Source of the DNA: Rhizobiales bacterium CCH3-A5
Lineage (GTDB): Bacteria > Pseudomonadota > Alphaproteobacteria > Rhizobiales > Beijerinckiaceae
Assembly (NCBI GenBank): GCA_001556025.1
Contig: LSIB01000092.1
Location: forward strand, 20,593-84,592
Length of the DNA: 64,000 nt
Direction of reading: 5' to 3'
The translations under genes and the position numbers were made by a program. A model generated the notes under the pieces. That model was not told the DNA's origin. It ran no database searches and worked only from the letters and a program-made list of their open reading frames with translations. Within the stretch, counting starts at the first letter, position 1; the number at the start of each line of letters is the position of its first letter. Below, in pieces: positions 18,356-30,224 of this stretch.

Positions 18356-19078
18356 GTGAAGCACTACATCGCGCATATTCCGATGAGCCTTGCCGTGCCC
18401 GATGCGATGCATTGGGCGATCAAAGACGTTCTGGAGGGCGAGTACGAGACGGGGTTCGACGGCGTCGGCCTCGACATCCTCGATATCGGGGCGAATGTCG
18501 GCTCCTTCGCGCTCTGGGCCACCGCGCGCTGGCCGGGCAGCGTCGTGACCTCCTACGAGCCGCATCCGGGCACCTTCGCGCTGCTCAGGCAGAACACGCA
18601 TCTGCGCCGCGACATCGTGCCGGTGAACGCGGCGCTGTTTCCCGGCAGCTCGAAGACGGCGAGCTTCGTCAGCCGTTTCGCTGGCGATGGCGAATCGGGG
18701 CTCGCCTCCTATGCGGGGGACACTTTCGTCGCGGGCGCGATGGTCGAGCAGTACGAGGTCGCGGTCGTCGATCCCGCCAGCCTGCCATCGGCCGACGTGG
18801 TCAAGATCGACATCGAGGGCGGAGAAGGCGACGTGCTTGACCAGCTCGACCTGTCGCAGACCTCGCTGGTGCTGCTGGAGTACCAGAACCGCAAGAACCG
18901 CGATCAACTCGCCGCGCGGCTGAAAGGCGACTTCGACCTGATCGACACCCATGAGCACGCATGGGACCCGCTGCTGGAGCAACGCTGCTACCGGCCCGCT
19001 CTCGCCGGCGACGTCTATGGCCGGATGTTCGCGGCGCGAAAAGGCGTGACCCGGATGACGCGTGCGGCGAGAGGGTAG
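18356..19078 (+). CDS. FkbM-family SAM-dependent methyltransferase
   Basis: A 240-residue product. The SAM-binding motif LDILDIGANVGSFALW lies near residues 38-53, followed by SYEPHPGTFALL (motif II acidic residue) and VVKIDIEGGEGDVL (motif IV), the usual FkbM signature. FkbM enzymes methylate hydroxyl groups of natural products or glycans; the substrate cannot be told here. The start is GTG 18356 after a G-rich run; no ATG fits. It stands alone between dnaE and a repeat pair and looks like an accessory gene. Confidence 0.8.
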   Translation: MKHYIAHIPMSLAVPDAMHWAIKDVLEGEYETGFDGVGLDILDIGANVGSFALWATARWPGSVVTSYEPHPGTFALLRQNTHLRRDIVPVNAALFPGSSKTASFVSRFAGDGESGLASYAGDTFVAGAMVEQYEVAVVDPASLPSADVVKIDIEGGEGDVLDQLDLSQTSLVLLEYQNRKNRDQLAARLKGDFDLIDTHEHAWDPLLEQRCYRPALAGDVYGRMFAARKGVTRMTRAARG

Positions 19079-19093
19079 CCAACTCAGCGAGTA

Positions 19094-19262
19094 AAGCGCG
19101 GGGAACCCTCTCCCGGAGGGAGAGGGCAGGGTGAGGGGTCGGCCCTTTTCCGCATGAGACGCGACCTCACCGCTGCGCCGGCTGGCATAGACGCTCGACT
19201 GGTCAGACGTCCGTCACCTCACCCCTGCCCCTCTCCTTACAGGAGAGGGGTTCCCCGCGCTT
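19094..19262. repeat. Facing pair of REP-like units
   Basis: A unit at 19094-19138 contains CCCTCTCCCGGAGGGAGAGG with a tail rich in AGGGTGAGGGG. A reverse-complement unit lies at 19215-19262, with the same order of blocks and outer ends AAGCGCGGGGAACC/GGTTCCCCGCGCTT. Each unit has its own small hairpin and the pair can form one large hairpin. A T run follows the right unit, so the structure may also terminate transcription of the methyltransferase gene. The type is familiar as a dispersed extragenic repeat in proteobacteria. Confidence 0.7.
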
Positions 19263-19307
19263 TTTTCTTCCCGCAAAGTGCTTGGAGCAGCATCACGGAA
19301 GCATGCC

Positions 19308-20036
19308 ATGACCGACCGCTTCACAATTGACCGACGCCAGCTCGTCGCTGGCGCGACCATCCTGACGGCCGCCACCGCTGTCCAGCCTCTCAAAGCCCAG
19401 GAGAAGCCGATGATCGACGCCGCGACCGCGCTCATCGTCGTCGATGTGCAGAACGATTTCTGCCCCGGCGGCAGCCTCGCCGTGGCGAAGGGCGACGAGG
19501 TCGTCGCGGTGATCAACGCGCTGGGCCCGCGCTTTTCCACCATCGTGCTGACGCAGGACTGGCACCCGACGGGCCACTCTTCCTTCGCCACGAGCCATAC
19601 CGGCAAAAAGCCGTTCGAGCTGATCCAGATGGCTTACGGCCCGCAGGTGCTCTGGCCGGATCATTGCATCCAGGGCACGAAGGGGGCGGAGTTCCGCGCC
19701 GACCTCGATCTTCCCACCGCGCAGACCATCATCCGCAAGGGCTACCGGCCGCAGATCGACAGCTACTCCGGATTCCTGGAGGCCGACCGCAAGACCCCGA
19801 CGGGCTTGGGCGGCTACCTCAAGGAGCGCGGCGTGACGCGCGCCGTGGTGGTGGGGCTCGCGACCGATTTCTGCGTCAACTGGACGGCGCAGGACGCGGC
19901 TAAGGCCGGCTTGCAGACGCTGGTCGTCGAGGAGGCCTGCCGCGCCATCGACCTCAACGGCTCGCTCGACAAAGCATGGAGCGACATGGCGGTGTTGGGG
20001 GTGAAGCGGATCAAGGCGGGGGAGTTGCCCGGGTAG
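19308..20036 (+). CDS. pncA: Nicotinamidase with Tat-like signal
   Basis: A 242-residue isochorismatase-fold hydrolase that deamidates nicotinamide to nicotinate. The catalytic Asp is in VVDVQNDFCPGGSLAV, the Lys in IIRKGYRPQIDSYSGF and the Cys in GLATDFCVNWTA. Metal ligands are in QDWHPTGHSSF. Unusually, about 30 residues precede the fold: TIDRRQLVAGATILTAATA, a twin-arginine motif with a hydrophobic stretch and an Ala-rich end, suggesting folded export to the periplasm. An internal start at the later Met (KPMIDAATAL) would give the ordinary cytosolic enzyme, so dual localisation is possible. The 3' end overlaps the convergent DoxX gene by 26 bases. Confidence 0.85.
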   Translation: MTDRFTIDRRQLVAGATILTAATAVQPLKAQEKPMIDAATALIVVDVQNDFCPGGSLAVAKGDEVVAVINALGPRFSTIVLTQDWHPTGHSSFATSHTGKKPFELIQMAYGPQVLWPDHCIQGTKGAEFRADLDLPTAQTIIRKGYRPQIDSYSGFLEADRKTPTGLGGYLKERGVTRAVVVGLATDFCVNWTAQDAAKAGLQTLVVEEACRAIDLNGSLDKAWSDMAVLGVKRIKAGELPG

Positions 20037-20427
20037 GTTTGCGCCGCCACGGCCAGGCGGTGACCCCGCCGGCATACAACGCCCACCAGATCAGCACCGG
20101 CTGCAGCGCGAGCCTTGGCCCGTGATACCACCAGCTTGTCGGAAGCGGCGGTATATCAATGGCTTCCAGCGCGTGCTTGATGTTGGCCGGCCAGACGCAG
20201 AGCGCGTAGAGCGCAAGGCCGATGCCGGCAGCATAGCGCAGGCGCGGGACCAGCAGGCCGAGCGCGCCCGCCAGCTCCGCGACGCCGGTGACGATGACGA
20301 CCTCGCGCGGCGCAGGAACCCAGCCGGGCACGATCGGCAGAAACGCGTCCGGTGCGCGCAGATGTGCGATGCCGGCGGCGAGGTAGAACGCCGCCATCAG
20401 CCAGCGCATGAGCGTCCTGCCGCTCAC
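20011..20427 (-). CDS. DoxX-family membrane protein
   Basis: A 138-residue protein with about four membrane helices (for example WLMAAFYLAAGIAHL, VVIVTGVAELAGALGLLV, AAGIGLALYALCVW). The pattern of early GIAHL and a central GxxELxGxLGLL is that of the DoxX/DUF6790-like group, small membrane proteins of uncertain redox role. GTG 20427 overlaps the stop of the upstream multicopper-oxidase-like gene (GTGA), so co-translation is likely; ATG 20409 is the alternative start. The C-terminal tail is basic and proline-rich. Confidence 0.72.
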   Translation of the reverse strand: MSGRTLMRWLMAAFYLAAGIAHLRAPDAFLPIVPGWVPAPREVVIVTGVAELAGALGLLVPRLRYAAGIGLALYALCVWPANIKHALEAIDIPPLPTSWWYHGPRLALQPVLIWWALYAGGVTAWPWRRKPTRATPPP

Positions 20428-21893
20428 GTCACCTCGAACCAGGTCCACAGGCCGAGGTCGAAACGCTCCAGCACCGAGGACGAGATCAGCCATTTGCCGG
20501 GATTGTCGGCGATAAAGGCGATGTGCAGCTTCCGGTTCTCCGGGATCTGCACCGTGTCGAGGAAATAGGGCTCCCAGCCGTCGTCGAGCGGGTGCAGCAG
20601 CCGGAATGCGTGGCCGTGGACATGGATCGGCTGCAGGAAGGCGGTGCGGTTGTCGATGGCGAGCACGATCGGCGTCCCGCGCCTGACGCTGAACAGTGGT
20701 TTTGCGAGATCGCCCACGCTGCCGTTGAGCGTCCAGGGCCGGGCGAGGTCGAGGCCGGCGAAATCGAGCTTGGCCTCAGAGGTCAGCTTCGCGCCGCCCT
20801 CGATCACGATCTGCGGCCGGCGGGCGTCCTGCAGGCGCACGCCGGCCGGCAGGGCCGGATTGGGTTTCAGCGCGACGGGCTCGGTCGGAGGCTTTTTCGG
20901 TTCCCCCTCCGCGACAAGCCTGACAAGCGGCACGCCAGCGCCGATCAGCGCGGTGACGCCGGCGACCTGACCCGCTTCCGCCGGCATGTCGACGACGAGG
21001 TCGTAGCGCGTGCCCGGCGCAAAGGGCAGTTGCGCGCGGACGGGCTCGAACGTGTCGGTCGGCTGGCCGTCGACCGCGATCACATATGCCTTCACGCCGT
21101 CGAAGCGCAGCCGCATGATCCGGGCGTTGCAGGCGTTCGCGAGGCGCAGGCGCACGCGGCTGCCAGGCCTCACCGCGATGCTGCGCGGCGGGGCCGCGCC
21201 GTTCACGGTGAGCCAGCTGCCGAGCCGGCCCGCCGCCGCATTGGCCTCGCTTCTCGGGGTGAAAGGGCGCATCGCATTGGCGTCGTCGATGAGCCAGTCG
21301 CCGACCAGCAGGGGCAGGTCGAGATCGACGGGCAGCGGCGTCGGCTCTTCGACGACCAGCATCCCGGTAAGGCCGCGTCCCGCAGGTTCGGACGCGCCGC
21401 CAAGGGCCATCGCGCGATAAAGAATCGTGCCGGAATCGGGCGGGGTCAGGTTGTAGTCGAAGCTCTCGCCCGGTCCGACGGGGGGCTGGCTGAAGCCGCC
21501 GACGCCATCCATCGCGGCAGCACCGCCGCGCAGGCCGTGCCAATGCAGAGCAAGCGGCAGCGTCGTCCGGTTCTCTAATCTGACACGCAGCGCCTCGCCC
21601 TGCTTGATTCGCACCACAGGGGCGGGGGTTGCGCCGTTCAGGGTCAGGATGTCGGTCTCGCCAGCCGGCGCTGGCCGCAGGCGCGCCTTGCCGGGAGCCG
21701 CAGTGAGCAGGCGCGCGGGCGGTTCGGCGGCGGGGACAGCAGCGTGTGTGCCGGAGGCCGTCTGGGCATCGGCGTCCCCCGTCAGCACGAGGGCCGCCGC
21801 CGAGCCCATCCCCGCAAGGGTCGCGCGGCGGGTCGGGCGGCGGATCGGGCGCAAGGCGGTGGTGAAGCGTTCGTCGGTCATGCCGGCAGGCAT
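20424..21893 (-). CDS. Tat-exported multicopper-oxidase fold protein lacking copper ligands
   Basis: About 489 residues. The N-terminus has a twin-arginine signal (RRPTRRATLAGMG, then a hydrophobic run and ADA). Three cupredoxin domains follow. The first copper motif LHWHGLR is intact. The second, normally HxH after GT-WY, reads GTILYRAM. The third reads QPIHVHGHAF, so the first His is Gln. The fourth, normally HCHxxxHxxxGM, reads SSSVLERFDLGLW. All type 1 ligands and one trinuclear pair are therefore absent. It is more like FtsP/SufI, a copper-free relative, than a laccase. ATG 21893 or 21881 may be the start. It is probably co-transcribed with the DoxX gene. Confidence 0.82.
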   Translation of the reverse strand: MPAGMTDERFTTALRPIRRPTRRATLAGMGSAAALVLTGDADAQTASGTHAAVPAAEPPARLLTAAPGKARLRPAPAGETDILTLNGATPAPVVRIKQGEALRVRLENRTTLPLALHWHGLRGGAAAMDGVGGFSQPPVGPGESFDYNLTPPDSGTILYRAMALGGASEPAGRGLTGMLVVEEPTPLPVDLDLPLLVGDWLIDDANAMRPFTPRSEANAAAGRLGSWLTVNGAAPPRSIAVRPGSRVRLRLANACNARIMRLRFDGVKAYVIAVDGQPTDTFEPVRAQLPFAPGTRYDLVVDMPAEAGQVAGVTALIGAGVPLVRLVAEGEPKKPPTEPVALKPNPALPAGVRLQDARRPQIVIEGGAKLTSEAKLDFAGLDLARPWTLNGSVGDLAKPLFSVRRGTPIVLAIDNRTAFLQPIHVHGHAFRLLHPLDDGWEPYFLDTVQIPENRKLHIAFIADNPGKWLISSSVLERFDLGLWTWFEVT

Positions 21894-22080
21894 AAGCTCT
21901 GCGCCGCGATCTGGCGAGAGATTGCATGAGACTAGGCGAGGGCGCTCCCGCCCGCCCTCGAGACGCCCGGTTTCGCAAATCCGTCGCATTTTTTTGCTGC
22001 ATGCACCGGCGCAAATGCGTATAGCACCGGCGCCCTATGATGCCGGCGTCTGCGTTTCGCGGGCGCGGCGCGGCGGGTCG

Positions 22081-22165
22081 GCGGGCGTGGCGGAACTGGT
22101 AGACGCACTGGTTTTAGGTACCAGCGGCGAAAGTCGTGGGGGTTCGAGTCCCTCCGCCCGCACCA
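22081..22165 (+). tRNA. tRNA-Leu (anticodon TAG)
   Basis: A class II tRNA of 85 bases including encoded CCA. Acceptor GCGGGCG pairs with CGCCCGC, discriminator A. The anticodon arm CTGGT-TTTAGGT-ACCAG gives anticodon TAG, reading CUA/CUN. The variable arm is long, as expected for Leu, and the T-arm has GGTTCGAGTCC. It lies just upstream of tig. Confidence 0.96.
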
Positions 22166-22304
22166 CAGGCGTGCGATCGCATCACGGCCTGGGCGTGGTG
22201 CGTTAATCGTTCGCCCCAGACCGGAATTTCGCGAGCGCGGCGGCCGTCACAAGGCGTCGTGCTTTGGACATTTGAAGACGAGACCTTTTGGCGGATCGAA
22301 AACG

Positions 22305-23741
22305 ATGAACGTGACCGAAACCCTCTCGCAGGGCCTCAAGCGCGAATTCCAGGTGGTGCTGAACGCCGCCGACCTGAAGACCCGTCTCGATGACGGCCTC
22401 CAGGGTCTGCAGGGCAAGGCGAAGATCAACGGTTTCCGCCCCGGCAAGGTGCCGGTCGCGCATCTGCGCCGGCTCTATGGCCGATCGGTCATGGCCGATG
22501 TGCTGCAGAACGCGGTCAACGAGGCCAACCAGAAGATCGTCACCGATAACGGGCTCAAGCTCGCCTTCGAGCCGCAGATCAAGTTCCCCGAGAACAAGGA
22601 CGAGATCGAGGCCGCGATGGAGGCCAAGGGCGATCTCGCCTTCACCGTCGCTCTTGAGGTTCTGCCGAAGATCGAACTCGCCGATCTCTCCGACGTCTCG
22701 CTGGTCAAGCCCGTCGCCGAGGTGCCGGACGCCGATGTCGACGCCGCGCTGGAGCGCATGGCCGGCCAGAACCGCAGCTTCTCCAGCAAGGGCGAGAAGG
22801 CGAAGTCCGAGAAGGGCGACCGCCTGATGATCTCCTTCGTCGGCACGCTCGACGGCCAGCCCTTCGACGGCGGCACGGGCGAGGGCATCCCGCTCGATCT
22901 CGGCGCGGGCCAGTTCATCCCCGGCTTCGAGGAGCAGCTCGAGGGCGCCAAGGCCGGCGATACGCGCACCGTCAAGGTGACGTTCCCGGAGAACTACGCA
23001 GCCGCGAACCTCGCCGGCAAGCCAGCGCAGTTCGAGGTCACCGTCACCGAGGTGCAGGCGCCCGAGCCGGTCAAGATCGACGACGAACTCGCCAAGGCCT
23101 TCGGGATGGAGTCGCTTGAGTCGCTCAGGGGCGCCATCCGCGAGCAGATCGGCCGCGACTTCGGCGCGCAGTCGCGCCGCAAGCTCAAGAAGAGCCTGCT
23201 CGACGCGCTCGACGCCAAATATACCTTCGAGCTGCCGCCGACCCTGGTCGAGCAGGAGTTCGGCTCGGTCTGGAGCCAGGTCGAGGTCGACATGAAGGAG
23301 GCCAAGAAGAGCTTCGAGGACGAGAACACGACCGAAGAGGCCGCCAAGGCGGAGTACCGCAAGATCGCCGAGCGCCGCGTGCGTCTTGGTCTCGTCCTGG
23401 CCGAGATCGGCGAGCAGGCGAAGGTCCAGATCTCCGATGACGAGGTGACCCAGGCTCTTGTCGAGCGCGCCCGCCAGTTCCCCGGCCAGGAGAAGCAGGT
23501 CTGGGAGTTCTATCGCAAGAACCCGCAGGCTCTGGCCGAAATCCGCGCGCCGATCTTCGAGGAGAAGGTCGTCGATCATCTGCTGGAGCAGGTGAAGGTC
23601 GCCGACGAAAACGTGAGCCGCGAGGCGCTGTACGCCGACGAGGACAGCGACGAGACGGCCGCCGAGGCGAAGCCGAAGAAGGCTGCCGCCAAAAAGGCCA
23701 AGAAGGCGGACGCCGCCGCTGCCGACGACGCCACCGCCTGA
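22305..23741 (+). CDS. tig: Trigger factor
   Basis: A 478-residue ribosome-associated chaperone and prolyl isomerase. The N-terminal ribosome-binding domain shows [18 protein letters not shown], the conserved GFRxGKxP signature (about residues 44-61). A central FKBP-type domain (about 165-250) contains [17 protein letters not shown]. The C-terminal arms follow and the protein ends in a Lys/Ala-rich tail (about 450-478). ATG 22305 is chosen because MNVTETL is the usual family start; an upstream in-frame ATG at 22272 adds residues unlike the family. clpP and clpX follow as in most proteobacteria. Confidence 0.96.
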   Translation: MNVTETLSQGLKREFQVVLNAADLKTRLDDGLQGLQGKAKINGFRPGKVPVAHLRRLYGRSVMADVLQNAVNEANQKIVTDNGLKLAFEPQIKFPENKDEIEAAMEAKGDLAFTVALEVLPKIELADLSDVSLVKPVAEVPDADVDAALERMAGQNRSFSSKGEKAKSEKGDRLMISFVGTLDGQPFDGGTGEGIPLDLGAGQFIPGFEEQLEGAKAGDTRTVKVTFPENYAAANLAGKPAQFEVTVTEVQAPEPVKIDDELAKAFGMESLESLRGAIREQIGRDFGAQSRRKLKKSLLDALDAKYTFELPPTLVEQEFGSVWSQVEVDMKEAKKSFEDENTTEEAAKAEYRKIAERRVRLGLVLAEIGEQAKVQISDDEVTQALVERARQFPGQEKQVWEFYRKNPQALAEIRAPIFEEKVVDHLLEQVKVADENVSREALYADEDSDETAAEAKPKKAAAKKAKKADAAAADDATA

Positions 23742-23771
23742 ACGACGCGGCAACCTTAACCCGAACAATCG

Positions 23772-23806
23772 CGCCGCCGGCTTACGGGCCCGGCGGCGTT
23801 TCCCTT
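23772..23806 (+). terminator. Rho-independent terminator after tig
   Basis: A 9-base stem CGCCGCCGG / CCGGCGGCG with a 9-base loop at 23772-23798 is followed by TTTCCCTTTT. It lies 30 bases after the tig stop and before clpP. Confidence 0.7.
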
Positions 23807-23916
23807 TTCAGCGGGCTCCGCCGTGCTTATGTGGATGATCTCCACAAGACCGCCTGATTCTCACCCGCTCTCTCTCGCGTCGCGTTTCCGACGCCGCCAC
23901 CCCAGGGACATCCTCC

Positions 23917-24552
23917 ATGCTTCGCGATCCGATCGAGACCTACAACAATCTCGTCCCGATGGTGGTCGAGCAGTCGAGCCGGGGCGAGCGCGCCTTCGAC
24001 ATCTATTCGCGCCTGCTGCGCGAGCGCATCATCTTCCTGACCGGCCCGGTCGAGGATTACTCCGCCTCGCTGATCGTGGCGCAGCTCCTCTTCCTGGAAG
24101 CCGAGAACCCGAAGAAGGAGATCTCCTTCTACATCAACTCGCCCGGCGGCGTGGTGACGTCCGGCATGTCGATCTACGACACGATGCAATTCATCCGCTG
24201 CCCGGTGACGACGCTCTGCGTCGGCCAGGCCGCGTCGATGGGCTCGCTGCTCCTGACCGCCGGCGCCAAGGACATGCGCTTCGCGCTGCCCAACGCCCGC
24301 ATCATGGTCCACCAGCCCTCGGGCGGCTTCCAGGGACAGGTCACCGACATCCTGATCCACGCCCGCGAGGTCGAGAGCCTGAAGCGCCGGCTGAACGAGA
24401 TCTATGTGAAGCACACCGGCCGCTCCTACGAGGACATCGAGGCGGCGCTGGAGCGCGACAACTTCATGACCGCCGAGGCGGCGCGCGACTTCGGCCTGAT
24501 CGACAAGGTCATCGACAAGCGGCCCGAGGACATGGTTCCGGGAGCCGCCTGA
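23917..24552 (+). CDS. clpP: ATP-dependent Clp protease proteolytic subunit
   Basis: A 211-residue serine peptidase that forms the tetradecameric chamber of ClpXP and ClpAP. The catalytic Ser is in [11 protein letters not shown] (about residue 108), His in [11 protein letters not shown] (about 133) and Asp in [11 protein letters not shown] (about 182-187). The N-terminus [21 protein letters not shown] is the processed loop typical of ClpP. It lies between tig and clpX, 285 bases upstream of clpX; that gap contains a perfect small hairpin (24638-24655) but no gene. Confidence 0.97.
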   Translation: MLRDPIETYNNLVPMVVEQSSRGERAFDIYSRLLRERIIFLTGPVEDYSASLIVAQLLFLEAENPKKEISFYINSPGGVVTSGMSIYDTMQFIRCPVTTLCVGQAASMGSLLLTAGAKDMRFALPNARIMVHQPSGGFQGQVTDILIHAREVESLKRRLNEIYVKHTGRSYEDIEAALERDNFMTAEAARDFGLIDKVIDKRPEDMVPGAA

Positions 24553-24837
24553 GACGGCGGTCCGGGCTGCGACGTCACCACCCGTTGGCTGTGGGTTGGC
24601 GTCGGCTCCGGGAAGGGCCATATTGCATGACACCCGGCCCCATGTTTGCATGGGGAATCGAGCGAGCGTAGCGACGCCGCCATCAAGTCCGGTTTTGGGT
24701 CAGCTTTGCGATTCGGATGTGCCGGATCGACGCGTTAACCGAATGATCGCGAACTCGGCGGCTATTATGACGGAGAGACGACGCCTGCATCGGCCCTTGT
24801 CCGATGCATATGCCGGCTCCGGGAATGGAGATGGACG

Positions 24838-26106
<1,269 letters not shown>

Positions 26107-26135
26107 GATGCGCTGCGGTACCGACGCATGCGGAG

Positions 26136-26159
26136 CGCGCGCCGATTGGCGCGCGTTTT
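26136..26159 (+). terminator. Rho-independent terminator after clpX
   Basis: An 8-base GC stem (26136-26143 with 26148-26155), loop GATT, followed by TTTT, begins about 30 bases after the clpX stop. Confidence 0.7.
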
Positions 26160-26233
26160 GCGTTCAACGAGCGGTGTTGGAACGATGATCGAGGCTGCGA
26201 CGACAAGGCCTGGGGACGCGCCGTGCGGGCTCG

Positions 26234-26262
26234 CTTGAAAGCGCGGCGTTAAGTCTCCACTT
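26234..26262 (+). promoter_or_regulatory. Heat-shock (RpoH-type) promoter of lon
   Basis: CTTGAAA at 26234-26240 is a perfect sigma-32 -35 box. Fourteen bases later CTCCACTT (26255-26262) matches CCCCATNT at 5 of 7 defined positions. It lies about 140 bases before the lon start, in agreement with the usual heat-shock control of lon. Confidence 0.5.
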
Positions 26263-26404
26263 TAGCTGCACCTGCGAGAATCGCATGCCTGTCGAGGGTG
26301 CGATGCGCGGGGGCGGGCGGGGCGATGGTCGCCCCGCGACGCATACGTCGGAATGCTTGCGCCCATTGCGGGGAGGCGTCCGGCGCAACCACAAAGGACA
26401 CGTC

Positions 26405-28831
<2,427 letters not shown>

Positions 28832-28869
28832 GGCCAATCACCTAACGGCCAGGCGCCTGAACGACATGG

Positions 28870-28899
28870 GCCGCCGATGCGAAAGCGTCGGCGGCTTTT
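28870..28899 (+). terminator. Rho-independent terminator after lon
   Basis: An 11-base stem GCCGCCGATGC / GCGTCGGCGGC (one G-T pair) with a GAAA tetraloop at 28870-28895, then TTTTC. It lies 38 bases after the lon stop. Confidence 0.85.
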
Positions 28900-28965
28900 C
28901 ATTTCGCTGCACCGGAGATCGGGACCACCTGCGGCTTGCCGAGCCGTAGCCCGCAGGGCGAAGGC

Positions 28966-29041
28966 TGGTGGGCGGTGACGGGCTCGAACCGCCGACCCTC
29001 TCCGTGTAAAGGAGACGCTCTACCAACTGAGCTAACCGCCC
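28966..29041 (-). tRNA. tRNA-Val (anticodon TAC)
   Basis: A 76-base tRNA on the minus strand with encoded CCA. Acceptor GGGCGGT pairs with ACCGCCC, discriminator A. The anticodon arm TCTCC-TTTACAC-GGAGA gives TAC, reading GUA. The T-arm contains GGTTCGAGCCC. Confidence 0.95.
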
Positions 29042-29237
29042 GCCCGTCGCTGCCTATCAAATGCCGGCGCGCGAGGCCAGTCCGGTTTCACCATGCGCCT
29101 AGACCGCGTCGCACTCGGGCGTGGCTGTCCCGGCAAAAACCTGTCGGCGCGTCGATTTGCCGGCGCTGCACGCTTGACACTGACCGCCCCGCGCCATAAT
29201 CCCAACCCCGCTGGAGGCCGAGGCCTTCACGCCCTGC

Positions 29238-29314
29238 GCGGGCGTAGCTCAGTTGGTTAGAGTGCCGGCCTGTCACGCCGGAGGTCGCGGGTTCGAGCCC
29301 CGTCGCCCGCGCCA
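29238..29314 (+). tRNA. tRNA-Asp (anticodon GTC)
   Basis: A 77-base tRNA with encoded CCA. Acceptor GCGGGCG pairs with CGCCCGC, discriminator G as expected for Asp. The anticodon loop CTGTCAC gives GTC. It stands 127 bases before a substrate-binding protein gene. Confidence 0.96.
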
Positions 29315-29440
29315 TTTCCTCTTCATCACGATTTCGCTGGTCCGCACGGTTCCGCTCCGCAGGCCTTGCCTTGGCTGCGCGCTCGGCTACCTCTCGGCAG
29401 GAAGGACCGGTCGCATGACCGGCCGCGCTCCGGAGGTCCC

Positions 29441-30205
29441 ATGCGTCGTTCTCTGATTCCAATGCTGTTTCTCGCCGCCCTGGCGGCGCTGTCGCCGGCT
29501 TCCGCCGCCGAGATCAGGGTGCTGACGGCCGGCGCCTTCAAGCCGATCGTGCTGGCGATCACGCCGGAGTTCGAGAAGCAAACCGGCCACAAGCTGATCG
29601 TCGACAATGATACGGCCGGCGCATTGCAGCGCCGCATTCTCGGCGGCGAGGCTTTCGACGTCGCGGTGGTGACGCCGGCCGTGATCCGGGAGCTGGCGGA
29701 CAAGGGCAAGATCGTCGCCGGGACCCCGGTCAACCTCGCGCGCACCGCCGTCGGAGTCGCCGTCAAGGACGGCGCCGCCCAGCCCGACATCAAGACGGTC
29801 GAGAGCTTCAAGGCCGCGCTGCTGGCGGCTGCCAACGTCGCTTACATCGATCCGGCCGCCGGCGGCTCCAGCGGGATCTATTTCTCGAAGCTGCTGGAGA
29901 CGATGGGGATCGCGGATGCGGTGAGGGCAAAGGCGGTGCTGGTGCCGGGCGGGCTCGTGGCGCAGCGGCTCGTCACCGGCGAGGCCGACCTCGCCATCCA
30001 CCAGATCAGCGAGATCCTCGCCGTCAAGGGCGCGACGCTGGTCGGGCCGCTGCCGCGCGAAATCCAGAACTACACCACCTATGCCGGCGGGCTCGGCACG
30101 GGTGCGGCGCAGGCCGAGGCGGGCAAGGCGCTGATCGTCTTCCTCAATGGCGACGTGGCGCGGCGCGTGCTGGCCGAGAAGGGCATGGAGGCCGCCGGCA
30201 ACTGA
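29441..30205 (+). CDS. Periplasmic ModA-like substrate-binding protein, orphan
   Basis: A 254-residue secreted type II binding protein. The signal peptide is MRRSLIPMLFLAALAALSPA with cleavage near ASA-AE (about 22-23). The mature part has the ModA-like layout: EIRVLTAGAFKPIV at the first strand, FDVAVVTPAVI, an IDPAAGGSSGIYF hinge region and a PLPREIQNYTTY segment. GGAGGT lies just before ATG 29441. No permease or ATPase gene is near, so the ligand and partner transporter are unknown. Molybdate is possible, but many such orphan proteins bind other anions or act in sensing. Confidence 0.82.
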   Translation: MRRSLIPMLFLAALAALSPASAAEIRVLTAGAFKPIVLAITPEFEKQTGHKLIVDNDTAGALQRRILGGEAFDVAVVTPAVIRELADKGKIVAGTPVNLARTAVGVAVKDGAAQPDIKTVESFKAALLAAANVAYIDPAAGGSSGIYFSKLLETMGIADAVRAKAVLVPGGLVAQRLVTGEADLAIHQISEILAVKGATLVGPLPREIQNYTTYAGGLGTGAAQAEAGKALIVFLNGDVARRVLAEKGMEAAGN

Positions 30206-30224
30206 GCGCCGGTCCGGCGGCGGC

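Noticed and set aside
19094..19262. Possible CRISPR-like repeat pair
   Set aside because: Only two units, in inverted orientation, without regular spacers or cas genes.
24638..24655. Perfect hairpin CCCCATG-TTTG-CATGGGG between clpP and clpX as a terminator
   Set aside because: There is no T run after it, and no other support for a defined function.
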